Below are positions 1 through 12,484 of a DNA stretch of 64,000 bases, one piece after another. The notes beneath the pieces are model-generated. The model was not told where the DNA came from. It searched no databases and saw only the letters and a list, made by a program, of their open reading frames with translations. Positions within the stretch are counted from its first letter, which is position 1; every line of letters starts with the position of its first letter. The DNA is from Blasia pusilla (lineage: Eukaryota; Marchantiophyta; Marchantiopsida; Blasiales), in assembly GCA_050084515.1 (NCBI GenBank), contig CM114271.1:45384001-45448000 (forward strand), given 5' to 3'. Made by a program: the position numbers and the translations under genes.

Positions 1-695
1 ACGTGAACGTACCGTAAGTTTGCAGAAGCGTTTGCAATCCCGAAGCAAAGTCGCCAGATTCTTTTCTGCAGATCGCTCGACGACTTTTGACCTGGCGATT
101 ATCTGTACCTGTACTGACCAAAAGAGACGAGCCAATGGGACGAGGAAGTCAGAATAGAGCGCTATCGTGGGAGAGTCAACGCATACCAAAATTGGAATAT
201 TACGAGAATATAGTGATAACATCAGATGACCGCTCAACCCCAAAAGCAGCTTCTTGTGGGTTTCAGTTTCGTCTTAAGCATTCTTTTATGCTTACTTTTT
301 GGTAGCTTTATTCGTGCTCAGAAGGGTGATGTACACTTTCTCTTTACAGTCCTGTCCATGCTCTTCAAAATCCAGAACAAACTTCTAATCTTTGCCTAAT
401 TTAGCAAGTTAATGCCTATTCAAGAAACGATTCCTGACCTGTTTCATCCACACTGCTTCGTCACAATCGAGCTTATTATTCATCAATAGATCGATTTCAA
501 GAAAAATGTCAATACAAATTTCGGGGTTATTCTGAGGGGCTTTCGGAATTAGGACCCCACTCATCCAGCAGCGGAGATCATCCTCACCAATATGCAGGGT
601 CTCTATTGCTCCAAGAAGTTGGTCGTAAGGTAGAGAGCCGTACTACAAGCTCCTCGCCGAACACAACTCGAAGTTCATCGAAGCTGAAGCGTGGA
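1..695. other. Flank beyond the 3' end of the first gene; no gene recognised
   Basis: This stretch lies downstream of the stop codon of the minus-strand gene at 696-6348. Open frames here are short (the longest is about 72 codons on the plus strand at 87-305) and match nothing I recognise. Part of it should be the 3' UTR of the neighbouring gene, and the edge of another gene could reach the first few hundred bases, but I see no convincing exon. Confidence 0.4.
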
Positions 696-3600
696 TTACG
701 CAGACAGTGACTCGAAGGAAGTGATCGCCATTACCTTTTCTGGCGAAGAGTCGTTGACGTCTGCCACGCTTGAATCTTGGGCTTCCAAGAGTGTTCGCAG
801 GCCTTGTATCTCGTGAGTAAGCCGCCCTGCGACCTCCCCGAATGTCTTCATCTGACTCGCTATGAACTCTGAAGCCGTTTGAGTTTGAAGACGCAACTCC
901 GCGCACTCCCTGCATTTGCGAAACTGAGAACCGGTCTTCAGGATCCCTTTGGGAGACCGGACAACAGAAGGGGGGAATACGCGTCCTTCCCCGCTCGCAC
1001 AGATTTCACTTGGGAAGTTCCTTAGTTGGGATGGAATTGATTTAGAACTGGGTGACAGGGCCAGTGACAGTCTCACTCCTGCATCTTCAGTAGTCCTCGA
1101 GTTGAGTTCCTGGTCCTCACTGCTATCCGCTGTATCTTCGTCGGAAGAATTTGGTGCAAAGGAATTGACAACAATAGTTGGCTGAGTGCGTTCCACGTCC
1201 CTGGCATCCATACAACTCCAATCTCGCGTTGATTTGCTATTTAAGCCCGTGAATAATCCTCCGTGGTGTCCTGAGATGGACATTCGCATTGTTAGATATA
1301 CTTGAAACCGAACACTCCAAGAAGACAGAACGTTCAAATCTGAAGTATATAAGCGCTGCACTAAACTCCAGGAATACTCAGTTTCTTGGCGATTGAACAA
1401 AAGTAGATTTTCACTGTAGTGATATCTAAGCATCTCTCACGTAGCGGAAAAGTAGCACGCGCGCAAGAAAAACTTAATGCAGCCAAGTTTATTTGAAGAC
1501 GTTAAATCTTCACATTTGAAACTGCTCCACTTAATCAACGTCGGAACTGGACGTGTTGCAAATAAAGACGTGGGGTGTTCGTGAGAGGACGACTCGGTAC
1601 AGACTAGACGCTTACTTGCACGGCCAGACGGTAGCTTAAGTCGTATTGGAGGCAATCTCTGCGGTGAGCTGTTGGATTTAGATTTCCTCAGCAATTTCAG
1701 GGTGGAGAGAGGAGATATTGTCTGCAAGATCAAGGACTCGGTCAGTATCACGGGTGCTCTCGTCGCCTTCCGAAGAATTCTACACTTCTTGAAGATCACC
1801 TCTATGATAACTAAAGCACAGGCCATGGGTGTAAACACTGCATCGGAAAAAAAATCAAGAGTTACCTTTCGCATAGGCGGCAGTTTGGATGGTGGTTCAT
1901 ACTCCTCTACATCGTCCTCCTCCCCGAGTTTATCACAGGCCAACAAATCAATGCCAGCGGCATCAGAATCACTCGGTGTTTCTAGGCCTGCTCCAGAGTC
2001 ACAAGTCAAGTCTGATGCGTGTGAGACAGACGGCGGAAGAGGTTGTTGATCGACCAGGACAGGGTCAGGCACGGTAGGAAGCAGTAGGCCTTGACCGGGT
2101 TCTGTTTCAGAAGAATCTTCCGACATTGGCAGCGCCCAGATCACGGCGTCTACATGTTCTTGAACCAATCCTTCACCACAACTCTTATTTGCCGTCTGCT
2201 GTATCTCATCGGCAGAGCTCACATCTTCAGGTGATGCTTCGTGCACACCAAATAGAGCATCTTCACACTTTGGAGCTTCAGACACCTGTACCCCTTCCAC
2301 AATGACCCCATCATCTTGCACAGCTACTTTGCTTACGACAGAGCGAGATTCCTCGCAATTTGATTCATCAGGTATCTCTTTCCTTCCTTCATCTTGCCGG
2401 GACAGAGTATCAAAGGTGTGCTCTGCACTGGAAGCCCCATCATTAGATCCCACGACACTGTCATCATCTGCACAACTCCCTTCTGGTACTTCGCCGACCG
2501 TGCAGCGCCTGGCTCGCGAAGGGGCGATGCCGCAGCTGCTGGTGTCACACAAAGCTGCACGTTTCACTCTACCTCCGTCGTCTGCATCATGTGACTTCCT
2601 CTTCCGGGGACAGTGTCCCTCACCGTCCACTTCAAAATCCGACGCATCATTTTGCTCGAAGAATTTGGCAGCATCCGTCCAAACCTCCTGGAGTGAAGAA
2701 AATTCGAAATTCGCTTCGTCATGAGATGAGCATGCTTCCGTGGGAGAACGCTGGATCTTACATCCCAGTTCATCGTCATCGTCATTGTCCCAGTTACTGA
2801 GCCAACCCCGGACGGCACATTCTTCAGGTATCCCCCTGCCTTGGAAATCCGCCGAGTTTTTCAGACCGAGTGAATTACTTAAGCCGGCAGAGAGTTCCTT
2901 CACAGATTCGGCACTAGTTGAAACTAGAATATCTGATTCTACCCTACATTGTGAGCGTAACAATAATGCAGTTATTGCTGCGGGCTCATCGTTAAGAAGT
3001 TCTTCGTCGAGCGACAGAGAGGGGGGAGTCTTCCATGGAAAACTCTCTGCGAAACCGGGCATATCATCTTCAGTAGGATTTAAGGGACAAATTTTCGGCT
3101 TCACAGATCTCCCAGTCTCGACCTTGCCAAATCCTGCTGGCGTTTCTTCTTGGACAGAAATACAGGTACGTCCAAGCAACCCCGTTAAATATGATGACTT
3201 CACTTCACCGGCTGTTTCACTGCAGGACATTGAGCTCTGAGTCCGGGTGATTTTTTCACCACTGGTAACCGTCACGGAAGGCATACTGTCCATCCGATTC
3301 AACAGACTTAAGAGTCCCCCATCAGATGGCACCCCGTGAACTGAATGTTGTACTGGCATCAGATTTTCAAAGAGCTTACATTGTGAATCCTGTTCACCAA
3401 GAGCAATTTCAATTCCTCAGATACATGACTTCACTTGTTAGGTGAACGTTAGATGGATGAGACTGGGCTTTTACTTGGAAATCTCATACATTACATTGAG
3501 CATTACTGTCAACGTATTAAAACTAACAATCGCGGGCGATTACATATTGACTAGAGTTCAGAGGATCACCGAATTACCTCTGTGGGACGGGGAGTTGTCG

Positions 3601-6348
3601 CCTCCTTCATTTCTACACCTGCAGTATTCACCTTAACGTGACTAATTGAAGTTGTCGAGGTGCACTCGAAGTTTACATTCCAAGCACGCAGCTCCTTCAC
3701 ACCTTCGCTTACTTCCGATTGTTCAAGGACTTGCGTGGCAGAAGGCACGTTGTTGATACAACGTGGCGCAGGTGCCAGAGTCTCCAGATGCGTACAGTTC
3801 GGAACCTGTCGACCAGAACCAACTTCAAATTTCGGAAAGAAGAACTTCTTGCTGCCTGAGTTAGAAGAGAGTGATAACGTTGTCAAGTACTTCCGGACTA
3901 ACTACAGATAGAGCAAAATCATCACGTTACCTCTTTCAGACTCGGAATTGTTGATTCGTCCTCTCTGTTACCACCCATGGCCTTAACTTGAACACCGCTC
4001 AATACCGTCATCGATCCACACTGAGGGTTTGAACTACTTCCGCTGAGCATCTTCACATCGACACTGGCTTCCGCAGGCTCAACGGATCCAGGGGCGTAAG
4101 ACACGAAATCGTTCGAATTAGGCTCAGGAGCAAGAACTTCCACCTGCGTCCAATCTGAAACCTGCAAACCAGAACAAATTTCGAACTCTAAGTACTAGGA
4201 GGTCACGTACTATCACAGTAAGATGAGACCAAAATCCTGTTATGCTTCGTCAACTTTCCGTCTCCCAAGATGCGTAGTAAGTTGTCAAACGCTAAAATAC
4301 TACCAACGACGTGAGGTACTTTCTCACTGAAAAAGGACATCTGAAAATCGCGACTTTACCTCCTCGGGACTGGGAATTGTCGTGCCCTCCTCGATTAATC
4401 CATCCACAGTCGTCAGCTGCAAACGGTCGAGGACTGGCACTAATGACCTTTGGGAGCTTAAGCTGCGCGCGACTTGCATCATCTCGTTGCTTACGTTTGC
4501 CTTCCCTATGATCTTGGTTGAAGAAGAAGCTTTCGATTCAACAGGATTTGTGGGATGAGATCTCCTTGACTCAGAGGAATGTCCGAGTTCGAAAGCCTCG
4601 TCTACTGAAATCACGCTGTCCCGGGATTTTCCGAGGCCCTGAAGAGGAATTGAAACGCACGTGGAATCCAAAATTTCTTCTCCATCGATTGCAACCAGGA
4701 AAGAAGAGACCAACTTTGCCTCGGATTTCCCAGTGACTGTGTCCACAACAACAGAACCCAGTTCACAATCTGCAGAGTCAGCTGGTCGTCGATGCCCAAA
4801 GTCAGCATCCTGCCATGCTTCACTTACATCCAGGTAGTTAGGCTGCGAATTCGATGCGTCAGTGGATGTGCATGATTTACTGGAATCCTGTCGATCTTTC
4901 AAAAGCCCCACAACGGCTTCGGAAATGACGCACTTAGCCCCCTCACTTGAATCTGACGACGTTACAGCTCCACCCTCTTCCAACTCAACATCAACCACGT
5001 TACCACCATTGTCGAAAGCTTCATCGAGCTCACTTACCACACTCGATGTACAAAATTCACGATCTGCCACCGCATCAATCACCTCCTCTGAACCAGTGTC
5101 TACTTCGGGATCGTCCGCATCCACTCCGATGTGATGTAATTGAAGATGCCCCATTTCCAGAGAGTCCTCGGGTTTTGTTTCCGCTGGTATCTCTTCAGAG
5201 AGAAACAGGGCAACTCGGCCCCTGCTGGTGCTGGATGGGAAACTGGGTCGACTAGGACACTCAGACATCTGATCATAGGAAAAGGCGGAGCTTAACGTGC
5301 ACACACTCGCCTCTCCAGTATTTGGCATCAACAGCTTGCTCTCAGGACTTTCAGAGACAGAAAGATGGGCAGCAACCACGTCCCGTGATGATGCAGCTGA
5401 GTTCATATCCGCCTCGGGAGTTTTGCTTGATTGGACAGGGCAATGACCGACTACTGGAGAGTCCTTCATACGTAAAGCTTCTTTAACTTTTGTTCTAATG
5501 ACTCTCCTCAGTCTGCCCCTCACCATTTCCCCGTTCCTGCTCACAAAATAGCTGCCCATGATATCTTTGTACCAATACCTCAAATCCTCTTCACTCATCT
5601 TGTCTAAATTCCGGAGCACGTGCTTTTCCCTGCAAGTGTCTTGACAATTCTTTGCATCCCCGCATGTATGAAAACCTGAGAGTGGTAGAGAGAAGTCTTC
5701 CCACCCATCATTGACAACCTTCCTTGCAGACTCCCTCACATTTGACCGACTCCGCACTCCCCGTACAGCACTCGAGGGGACGGTGGATTGGTCGTAACTC
5801 ACTTCCACCTTTGCCGGAATCAAAGGATGGAGCTTGTTCTGGGAGCTGTAAGAAGCCTTCGAGGTTTCGACTTTCTCGGGGGTATTGCAAGCACTTGTCC
5901 TGTACGGCGTTTCTTTCCTTGCCGTATCGACGATTGAATTCGGAACCCGCCCTACTTTCGCTCTTCGTTTTCTATCTCCTCCACTTTCTTCCCCACCTGT
6001 CTCAGTACCAGTCTTCAACCACGTAACCGGCGCCACGACCGGTATTGAGGACTGCGGACTTCCATCTTGCGAACATGCCACCTGAGTGGAGTTATTAGAA
6101 TTTCTTGAAAGGATTTCTTTCAGGCCCTTGCGCTTCCTCTTCCGTTTACCTTGCCGGACTTGGGAAAGGTCGTCTTCCGAGGACAGCAAACTGGGATTCC
6201 TGCCTAGCCCAACAGGGTGCTTGCGGAACTTGCACATTATATCTTGGATAGTCGTCGAGTCATCATCTTCACTCACACCACACTCGTCTAAGTTGATGCA
6301 AGTCACATTCAGCTTCGTCATGTCCGCATGGCTACCTTTGGACTTCAT
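696..6348 (-). CDS. Large acidic Ser-rich plant protein with triplicated exon module and C-terminal GILK/coiled-coil domain (5-exon model, ~1598 aa)
   Basis: Exon model on the minus strand: 6348-4360, 4161-3931, 3805-3578, 3389-1616 and 1270-696. The first three introns (198, 125 and 188 nt) have GTAA donors and CAG acceptors, and all are phase 0. The last intron (345 nt, phase 1) keeps frame but is less certain. A further in-frame intron near 1800-1865 is possible. Exon 1 has a basic run at residues 67-77 that looks like a nuclear signal, and a Cys-containing basic module at about 216-293 (C229, C235, C239, then an Arg-rich helix). Exons 2 and 3 (77 and 76 codons) are homologous to each other and to the end of exon 1. 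Exon 4 is acidic and Ser-rich with no known domain. The last exon (about 779-959) carries PKGILK, a CxxC pair and a predicted helix. From memory this resembles an uncharacterised plant family with a GILK-Cys-helix motif. The function is unknown; a nuclear location is inferred from composition. The start is the first ATG of the long open exon, and residue 10 is another Met. Confidence 0.7.
3578..4590 (-). repeat. Three tandem copies of a ~75-codon coding module (exon 1 tail, exon 2, exon 3)
   Basis: Exons 2 (3931-4161) and 3 (3578-3805) start with V-x3-T-x2-E-x-LAP-x-P and end with (S/A)T-x-P-x2-(K/T)E, immediately followed by a GAG/GTAA donor. The end of exon 1 (before 4360) shows the same ending, TTIPSPEE, with the same GAG/GTAA donor and a preceding VL-x3-QL-x4-G stretch that matches exon 2. 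Similarity of the exon 1 copy fades upstream, so its left limit (about 4590) is approximate. All boundaries are phase 0, so each copy can be skipped or added without a frame change. Confidence 0.75.
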
Positions 6349-8200
6349 GGTCAGAACTTTCCCGATTCCGCAGAAAGCTTATGAATCACCAGAACCTGAC
6401 ACACTCATGGCTCTCTCCATCACGCTTTACATTGGACGGGGTCGCCTAATTTTCGCGATTGGAATCCAACTGGCAATCGTCCTCAGTTAAAATGGAACCC
6501 TGCAATCAAAACCAGGATGACACATGAGGAATCATATCAACCCACTATGAGGAAGATTCGAGTAATCAGTAGTCTGACTGACCGAAGTTTCACAACTACT
6601 TCCTTGTTCATCCGTGAGTCACACGGGGACAAGAAATCACTTATTCGTTCATGCAATCCATCAAGCGATATCATTAATACACATAGTAGGCCTAATTAGA
6701 TCGAAAAGCGATTTTGACACAAGTCACCTCCACTGTTCTTTCTTGAAGTAAGAAGGGGGATTTTTCACTGGAGAAAGGGACAACCCTCTGCGTAGACATT
6801 CTAGTTCAGGAATGCTTGGCGATGAAAGGCGTTACCTTTCATTTGCATTCATCGTGACATCATTAGACTCGAGTTCCTTCGCTTCGAGGAAGCTACCCTC
6901 AGTTTCACTCATTCCATAGCTACTCGCACAAGTTCGGACTGCTAAATTCTTACATCTATGTGTGATAGCTAAGGACCACTGCCTGGGACAATTGATTTCG
7001 TAAGACCTTTACTTTGGCTGCGGTTTTGTACAGATCAAATATTGCAAACTTTCTACATGAAAGTCCCATATCACCAGTAGGTCTTCGTGGACAACAAGAA
7101 CAATCCTTTCATTCATCTACCCTCACTTCTGTCCACCGTCGCACCGCCAAAGGCTACAACAAGCAGTAAATATTGAGTATTATTGAGAGTATTGATGGGT
7201 CTAATGCAGACAGTCGCGGTCTGGTCACTCATGCGGAAATTGCGCCACAGAGCCTACGCCAAAATCCCATGCGCTACCGGAGCTGCGGGTTTCGTCTAGT
7301 AAACTACAATCGCCACCCAGTCCCTGCTAGGTAGATAAATACTGTCGTGAAGAGTTTCTTGGTTCATACCTGGAAACTCCACGACAAAAAACTCGGTGGG
7401 TTAAGCTAAGCAGGCACGCTACAGAAGGGCCACTTAGGTCCTATCTTCACATGTTCCCCACTCCAATCCCATCCTAGTCTTTAGCGCTGTCGTCGGCCTG
7501 TAATCGAAGAGAGCTCTCTCTCTCTCGACAGAGTCTCTAGCGCTGTCATCGTTGCGCAAGAAACTGCGCAACTTGCATCAACTCCACCGCCTGACACAGT
7601 GAAACTCCGACTCCTTATAAGCCTCTACACTCGACATGCGCCGCAACGAAGGCTCTCTAGGTTCCGAGTACAAGTGCATGAAGGTCAAGGCAGTGCGAGC
7701 GCACCTAGAAGCGACCCCGCCAAAACCTAGTGAGCTCTAGATCCACGTTCACATCTCAAACTCCAGCAAAATCAAAGGCAACGCAAACACACCTTCAATT
7801 GAGTTGAAAATTGTTTATCTTCGCGACGCTTTCCCGGGTGGAATCGTCGCAGACCTCCGCATCGGACCTTGGATGTGGTGCTTGTCGAGCACCAGAAACA
7901 AAAGTTCGCGTGCGCTCCTCTCACTGCGTAGAGCACAGAGTGAGAGAGGCCGTGCGCGAGGCGAGTTCGAAATTGTTGCGAAGTCATGGAGCGCACCACA
8001 ATCGCGCCAAAATTTGGCGCGAACCAGTTCTCCCGCCCTGCCCCCGCCGGACCGGGCCTCTTACCCATGGAGCGGCCCGATGTCTCCCGCGCTTCCTCCG
8101 TCCACCTGTCACCGCCCAGTCCGTTTATGTTTATCGCTCATGGCCCTAACCTCCTAACGTGCGATGAACGGATGAGACCTTAATTTAACAATTAGCTCTT
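6349..8200. promoter_or_regulatory. 5' flank, leader and probable promoter region of the minus-strand gene
   Basis: No long coding frame is seen. The stretch 7500-8150 is richer in G+C than the DNA on either side and contains a short CT tract (about 7513-7527) and an E2F-type palindrome. The ATG of the minus-strand gene is at 6348, so this region should contain its 5' UTR, possibly with a leader intron, and its promoter. Short frames between 7772 and 8183 on both strands overlap each other and are probably chance frames of GC-rich DNA. I cannot place a transcription start from sequence alone. Confidence 0.4.
8002..8022. promoter_or_regulatory. Perfect E2F-type palindrome
   Basis: Two 10-bp arms, TCGCGCCAAA and TTTGGCGCGA, are separated by a single A and are exact reverse complements. 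Each arm contains TTTGGCGC, which fits the E2F consensus TTTSGCGC, one on each strand. It sits in the GC-rich block about 1.65 kb upstream of the ATG of the minus-strand gene, which could place that gene, or an unseen plus-strand transcript, under cell-cycle control. The match is seen directly; the regulation is inferred. Confidence 0.5.
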
Positions 8201-10888
8201 AATTGTTACTTCATGTTAAATCCGCCGCATGAAATGTTTAAAATGCACATGTCATGCGGAAGAAACCTTCTTTAAATCCCATACTCTTTTAGTAGTATAG
8301 ATTGTTTTTATAGAGTGCCTTTAATATGCAAATGCCTCTTTGTTTGCTTGACACATGCTAATAGAGCGAAAGCCATAGATAGCCGCAGAGTAGGCCACAT
8401 AGAGTAGGCCTTAGGGCGGGTCCCCATGGAGACTTTTTTGGGTCGCGGGAACTTGGCGATTGAAAATCTACAGTTGATATTGTAAGTACTAGGAAATGGT
8501 CCTTGGTCCTTGCACGTCGTGAAATTTACGACGCGAAATCGCAAGGACGATCCTAAGGTCCTTGGAAGTACTTCAACCGGTTTCTAATTGTCACGTTATA
8601 GCTTGTAGTCGGTAACTTTCCAATCATATTTGTCGTCTCCGTCCAAAGGACACTCTCGGCAGAAAACAAAGTCTACTCACGCTATGGTTTAGGTGTGCGA
8701 AGCAAGTTAGAAGTGATGAATTTTTTTTTAAATGTTTGAAGTGCCGTTTTCTTCATATGGCCACACGCAAAATTCGAGCGCCCAATTTGAAACGCATGCC
8801 TCTCCTTCAAACTTTATGTCCTTACAAGACCTCTGTACATTTAAGTGCCCATGTCTTCTACCATTCGATGTGAGAAAGTACTGGGAGTTAGAGTGGCGAT
8901 TTTGAGAGCTCATCCTTGGTAGATCAGTTACAGTACTACCTACGTTCAGGATTGTCAAAAGCTCGCCTACTTTTGAATTCGACGCTCAAATCTCATATTG
9001 TCAAAGCCCTTTGCGCAAGTGATGAAACGTCAAAATTATGCCACCTAGGAATCCGGAGAAGTAATAGTGATTTGAGGATTGCCTCTTCTCTCCAAACCGT
9101 GTGATTGATTATTCCATTATTTTTTCCACCACACAAATTCTTTGCGTCATGCTTGTTTCCTATTTCTTCTTCTGGTTCGGGCACTTGCTTCTTATGGTAG
9201 AGATCAAAATGGGACAGAGCCCAATTTGATCTTTGAGATCGAGTTTGATTGAACTCGAGGTGCCCAAATCGCTTGCAGCTATTGCAACACAGTGTGGCCG
9301 CACCACTAATTGCTTCGTGAGAATTTCCCCATAATCCTTCGTGATCTCTTTGGAGTTGGGGCTTTGTCAATCGTCAATATCGTTCCCTTTCTGATTATTA
9401 TCTCATTGTCATCATCATTGTTGCAATTGTAGCAGCAAAATAAGAGAATTAGTTGATGATGGTCGTCACGACTTGCCCTTTACCCACTCCATAAGACCAA
9501 GGGATGCCCGTTTCCCAGATTATGACGCAAGCACACAAGCGCAAGGTGGCAATTTCAATTTCTCGGAGAAGATGCTACCAACTTCAATTTTGCAGCTACA
9601 ATTTTAGACCCCAAGATATCTATCATCCTATTGCAGGTTTAGCATTGTGAAAAGTATATCAATTTTGAGGCTTTCCTCCAATGGGCGTTCGGCAGTTGTG
9701 GCCAACCAATACAAGTATACTCTCAAGGAACAAAAATTGTAGGTATCCTGTTGGTAGCCAGTTGTCTACCCTATTTCCCAATAAGTCGGCAGGATCTGAG
9801 TGTATCGTTTGAGGTAGTAAGGGACTCAGTATGTTCCTTGGCAACTATAAAAGGTAGCGGTTGTGTCGGAATGAGTGTGAATATGTGCAAACTTCCCACC
9901 CAAGACTTATTCATGAAAGAATTCGGACTCCCTTTGAAGATGATTCCTAGTACGTATATTTGCACTATTTCCAATAAGTAGTGATTAGAAAATACACTTC
10001 ATAACAACGTGCTCTGCTCTGAATTAATGAGATGCGACCAACTTCAATCTCCTCATAAGAAATCTATGAGCCGGCATATGAAACTATTCAGAGTCACTCG
10101 AGAAGTGACGAATGCCAATAACCATAATGATTTGCGCCATCCAGAGAGAGAGAGAGACCATGGAGTTCAAGATTTCTTGGGGGTGCTCAACATCTACTTT
10201 CATGTCTGCATTTGGCCATGGAGTGCAGTCGGTTCAAGTTGTTTCAATGTTGGAGCTTGAGGCTTACAATAATATATGTTAGTTGGTTCCCCTGGGTCCA
10301 TGCGTCCCAGGGGAAGGTGGACACATTGTGGGCTAAAGGCAATGATATTAGAAGACATATACAGAGACTCCTCCGAGAAAAATGAAGGCAACCATAATCT
10401 GTCTTTCTAGCTTCAAGAGAAGGTTACCTACATAGGTAATCACAAGAGCAAAGTACGTGAAAGAATGTGGGTGAAGACCTCAACCAAAGCAACAGACATG
10501 CAGATCCCCCACCGTGCTAGCCACTCCCAACCATGCCAAAGTCATCCTACTTGAGTAAAAGCCATGAGAAATCTGGTTGCTCGTGTCCACAACATCAGCT
10601 TCCTCCGTAGTATCACCTCAAACTAAACTAAACTAAACTCGACCCACGGAGACGGATCCACATCTACGCGAGACGGAGGGCCAAGTTTCAAAATTTGATC
10701 CGTTTGTATTCTCCACTTTGATGCTTTGTGGCAAAGGACCGCACAAACTTCACTCTTCTATGAAATTCAACAGCCCTACACTTTCCAAGGGATCACATGT
10801 ACATACTGTAAAAATTATTCTCGTTAGTGCTTCCTTCAATACATGATGCCTCCCTAAACTTAACTTGATGACTTCTTCTTTTCATGCA
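8201..10888. other. Intergenic DNA, no gene recognised
   Basis: The longest open frames are near 125 codons on the minus strand (8993-9370), with no recognisable motif and frequent stops around them. The region turns AT-rich after 8.2 kb. The only distinct structure is a short hairpin at 10289-10313. The right part may belong to the flank of the PIF/Harbinger relic that begins near 10.9 kb. Confidence 0.4.
10289..10313. repeat. Short perfect inverted repeat (8-bp arms)
   Basis: CCCCTGGG and CCCAGGGG flank a 9-base loop. The position, about 600 bp outside the Harbinger ORF1 relic, leaves open whether it is a terminal structure of a small element or coincidence. Confidence 0.35.
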
Positions 10889-10914
10889 GGACCCGAAGAA
10901 AGTGGTGGTGGTGA

Positions 10915-11485
10915 TTGGCAGTTGCAGTAGGCAAGGCAAGGGAAATGCTTCCACTAGTGGACCAAACTCTCCTAATGATACCGGATTCCCAAATATCCAC
11001 TCTTCAAGGAGATGTTACTCAAGATGTGATGGAAATTTCCAAAGATAAGTTCCCTCCATGGTCCTCAACCCACATCAAAATTTTGATTGTGGCCACAAAA
11101 TGTGAGATGGAAACCATGGAATTGCATGGGAGTAAACATTCTTGCATGTCTTCAGGAAAGTTAAAGTGGAATAAAGTGGCTACTTTTTGCTTAAGTAATG
11201 GGGTCGATAACCCCGTTTGAGATGGAAACCAATGTAAGAAAAAATGGTCGTCCATTCTTAAGGACTTAAAAAAGGTATATAATTGGGAGAGGAGGCAAGG
11301 TGGGTTACTACGACATGGATCGTTATAGTCGTAAGAAAAATGATTTATCTATTAACTTCAATGAGGATTTCTATAAAGACATGGAGTCTTGGCTTCCTAG
11401 ACGTCAAGATGTGAATCCAAAGGCTGGTGGTGTATATCCATTCGATACCGGACTCCTCCCACCTGCAAACGAAGTCATCAATTGA
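10915..11485 (+). pseudogene. Harbinger ORF1-like Myb/SANT (trihelix) protein, broken
   Basis: The first frame (10915-11217) ends in stop. In the same frame beyond it the sequence continues as NQCKKKWSSILKDLKKVY, then a frame change near 11300 leads into GYYDMDRYSRKK and FNEDFYKDMESWLP. The order of a WxxV-type helix, the K-K-W-S-x-I-L-K-D helix, a YYDM segment and a final Y-x-D-M-x-x-W is what I know from the Myb/SANT-like DNA-binding partner of PIF/Harbinger transposases. One stop and at least one frameshift break it. The assignment rests on motif memory, not a search. Confidence 0.55.
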
Positions 11486-12484
11486 TTTGACGAGCCAAGT
11501 ACGCGAGTAAATAATGATATTATGCATTTTTTATTACAATATGTTATTATCTTCTATCCTTCAATATTTTATTTTATTCAATGGTAGAGTAAATAATGAT
11601 ATTATGCACTTGTGATTACTATAATATATGTTATTATCTTATCTCCTTTAATATTCTCTTTTATTCGATGGTAGAGAAATATGGATATCATGAAGAAGGA
11701 AGTCCAACATGTGAAACCAAAGAAGTTCAATGAGAAACCAAAGAAGATCGACCACACCATGGAAGCACCGCTCCATGTGTGTATTAACCTATCCTTCCTC
11801 TAGTTCTTGTGTTGTAATTCTAGCACATATACCTATTTTCTTACTATAAGTGTATCCTTGCAGATGCATCAAATTATGGTGCTTAAGGAGAAGCTTACAA
11901 TGAAGAGCCACATCAAACAAGTTCACTCACGAGTGGTGAGTGAATTTTCAAAATTTTCAATGCACATATTTGTACATTGGGAACAAACAAACATAAAATT
12001 ATATTTTGTTTACATGTTTTAAAGCCTTTTGCATGCAATCAAGCCTTTCGTCTGTATGTTGCTAAGAAGTTGCTATATTATGACTGAAGGAGTTTGGTCA
12101 GATTCCCCTCTTGAAACAGTTTGAAAAAGGTTCGAAAGCCTTGGTTGTGGAATTAAGGGCAAGAAACGAAAGTGCTCAACAAGTGAAATTCACCAAGATT
12201 CATCACAAAGGACTTGATCCAAGTCATAAAGGAGGGACAAGAAAAACAAGCCAAGAGTATGAAAGCACTTGTAGAAGTATTTGCAATATATCTTCTAAAT
12301 AAGAAATCTTGAATGATGAAAGTAGGAAAAAATGAATAGTATTTACATCTGAATAAATTTTTTTATTGATTTCCAAAATTTTAACTACACTCACAAAATG
12401 AGTTATATCAAAGAAGTCATCGATTACATCAAAGAAGTCATCTAGCTACTCTACTTGTGGCACTATATGGTTGAGAAGAGCATC

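Noticed and set aside
2302-3240. Plus-strand frames of 140 and 166 codons
   Set aside because: Antisense shadows of exon 4 of the minus-strand gene.
7772-8183. Cluster of short frames on both strands
   Set aside because: Mutually overlapping in a GC-rich promoter-like block with no recognisable protein.
10615-10640. Telomere-like CTAAA repeats
   Set aside because: Only a few ACTAA units; not the TTTAGGG plant telomere repeat.
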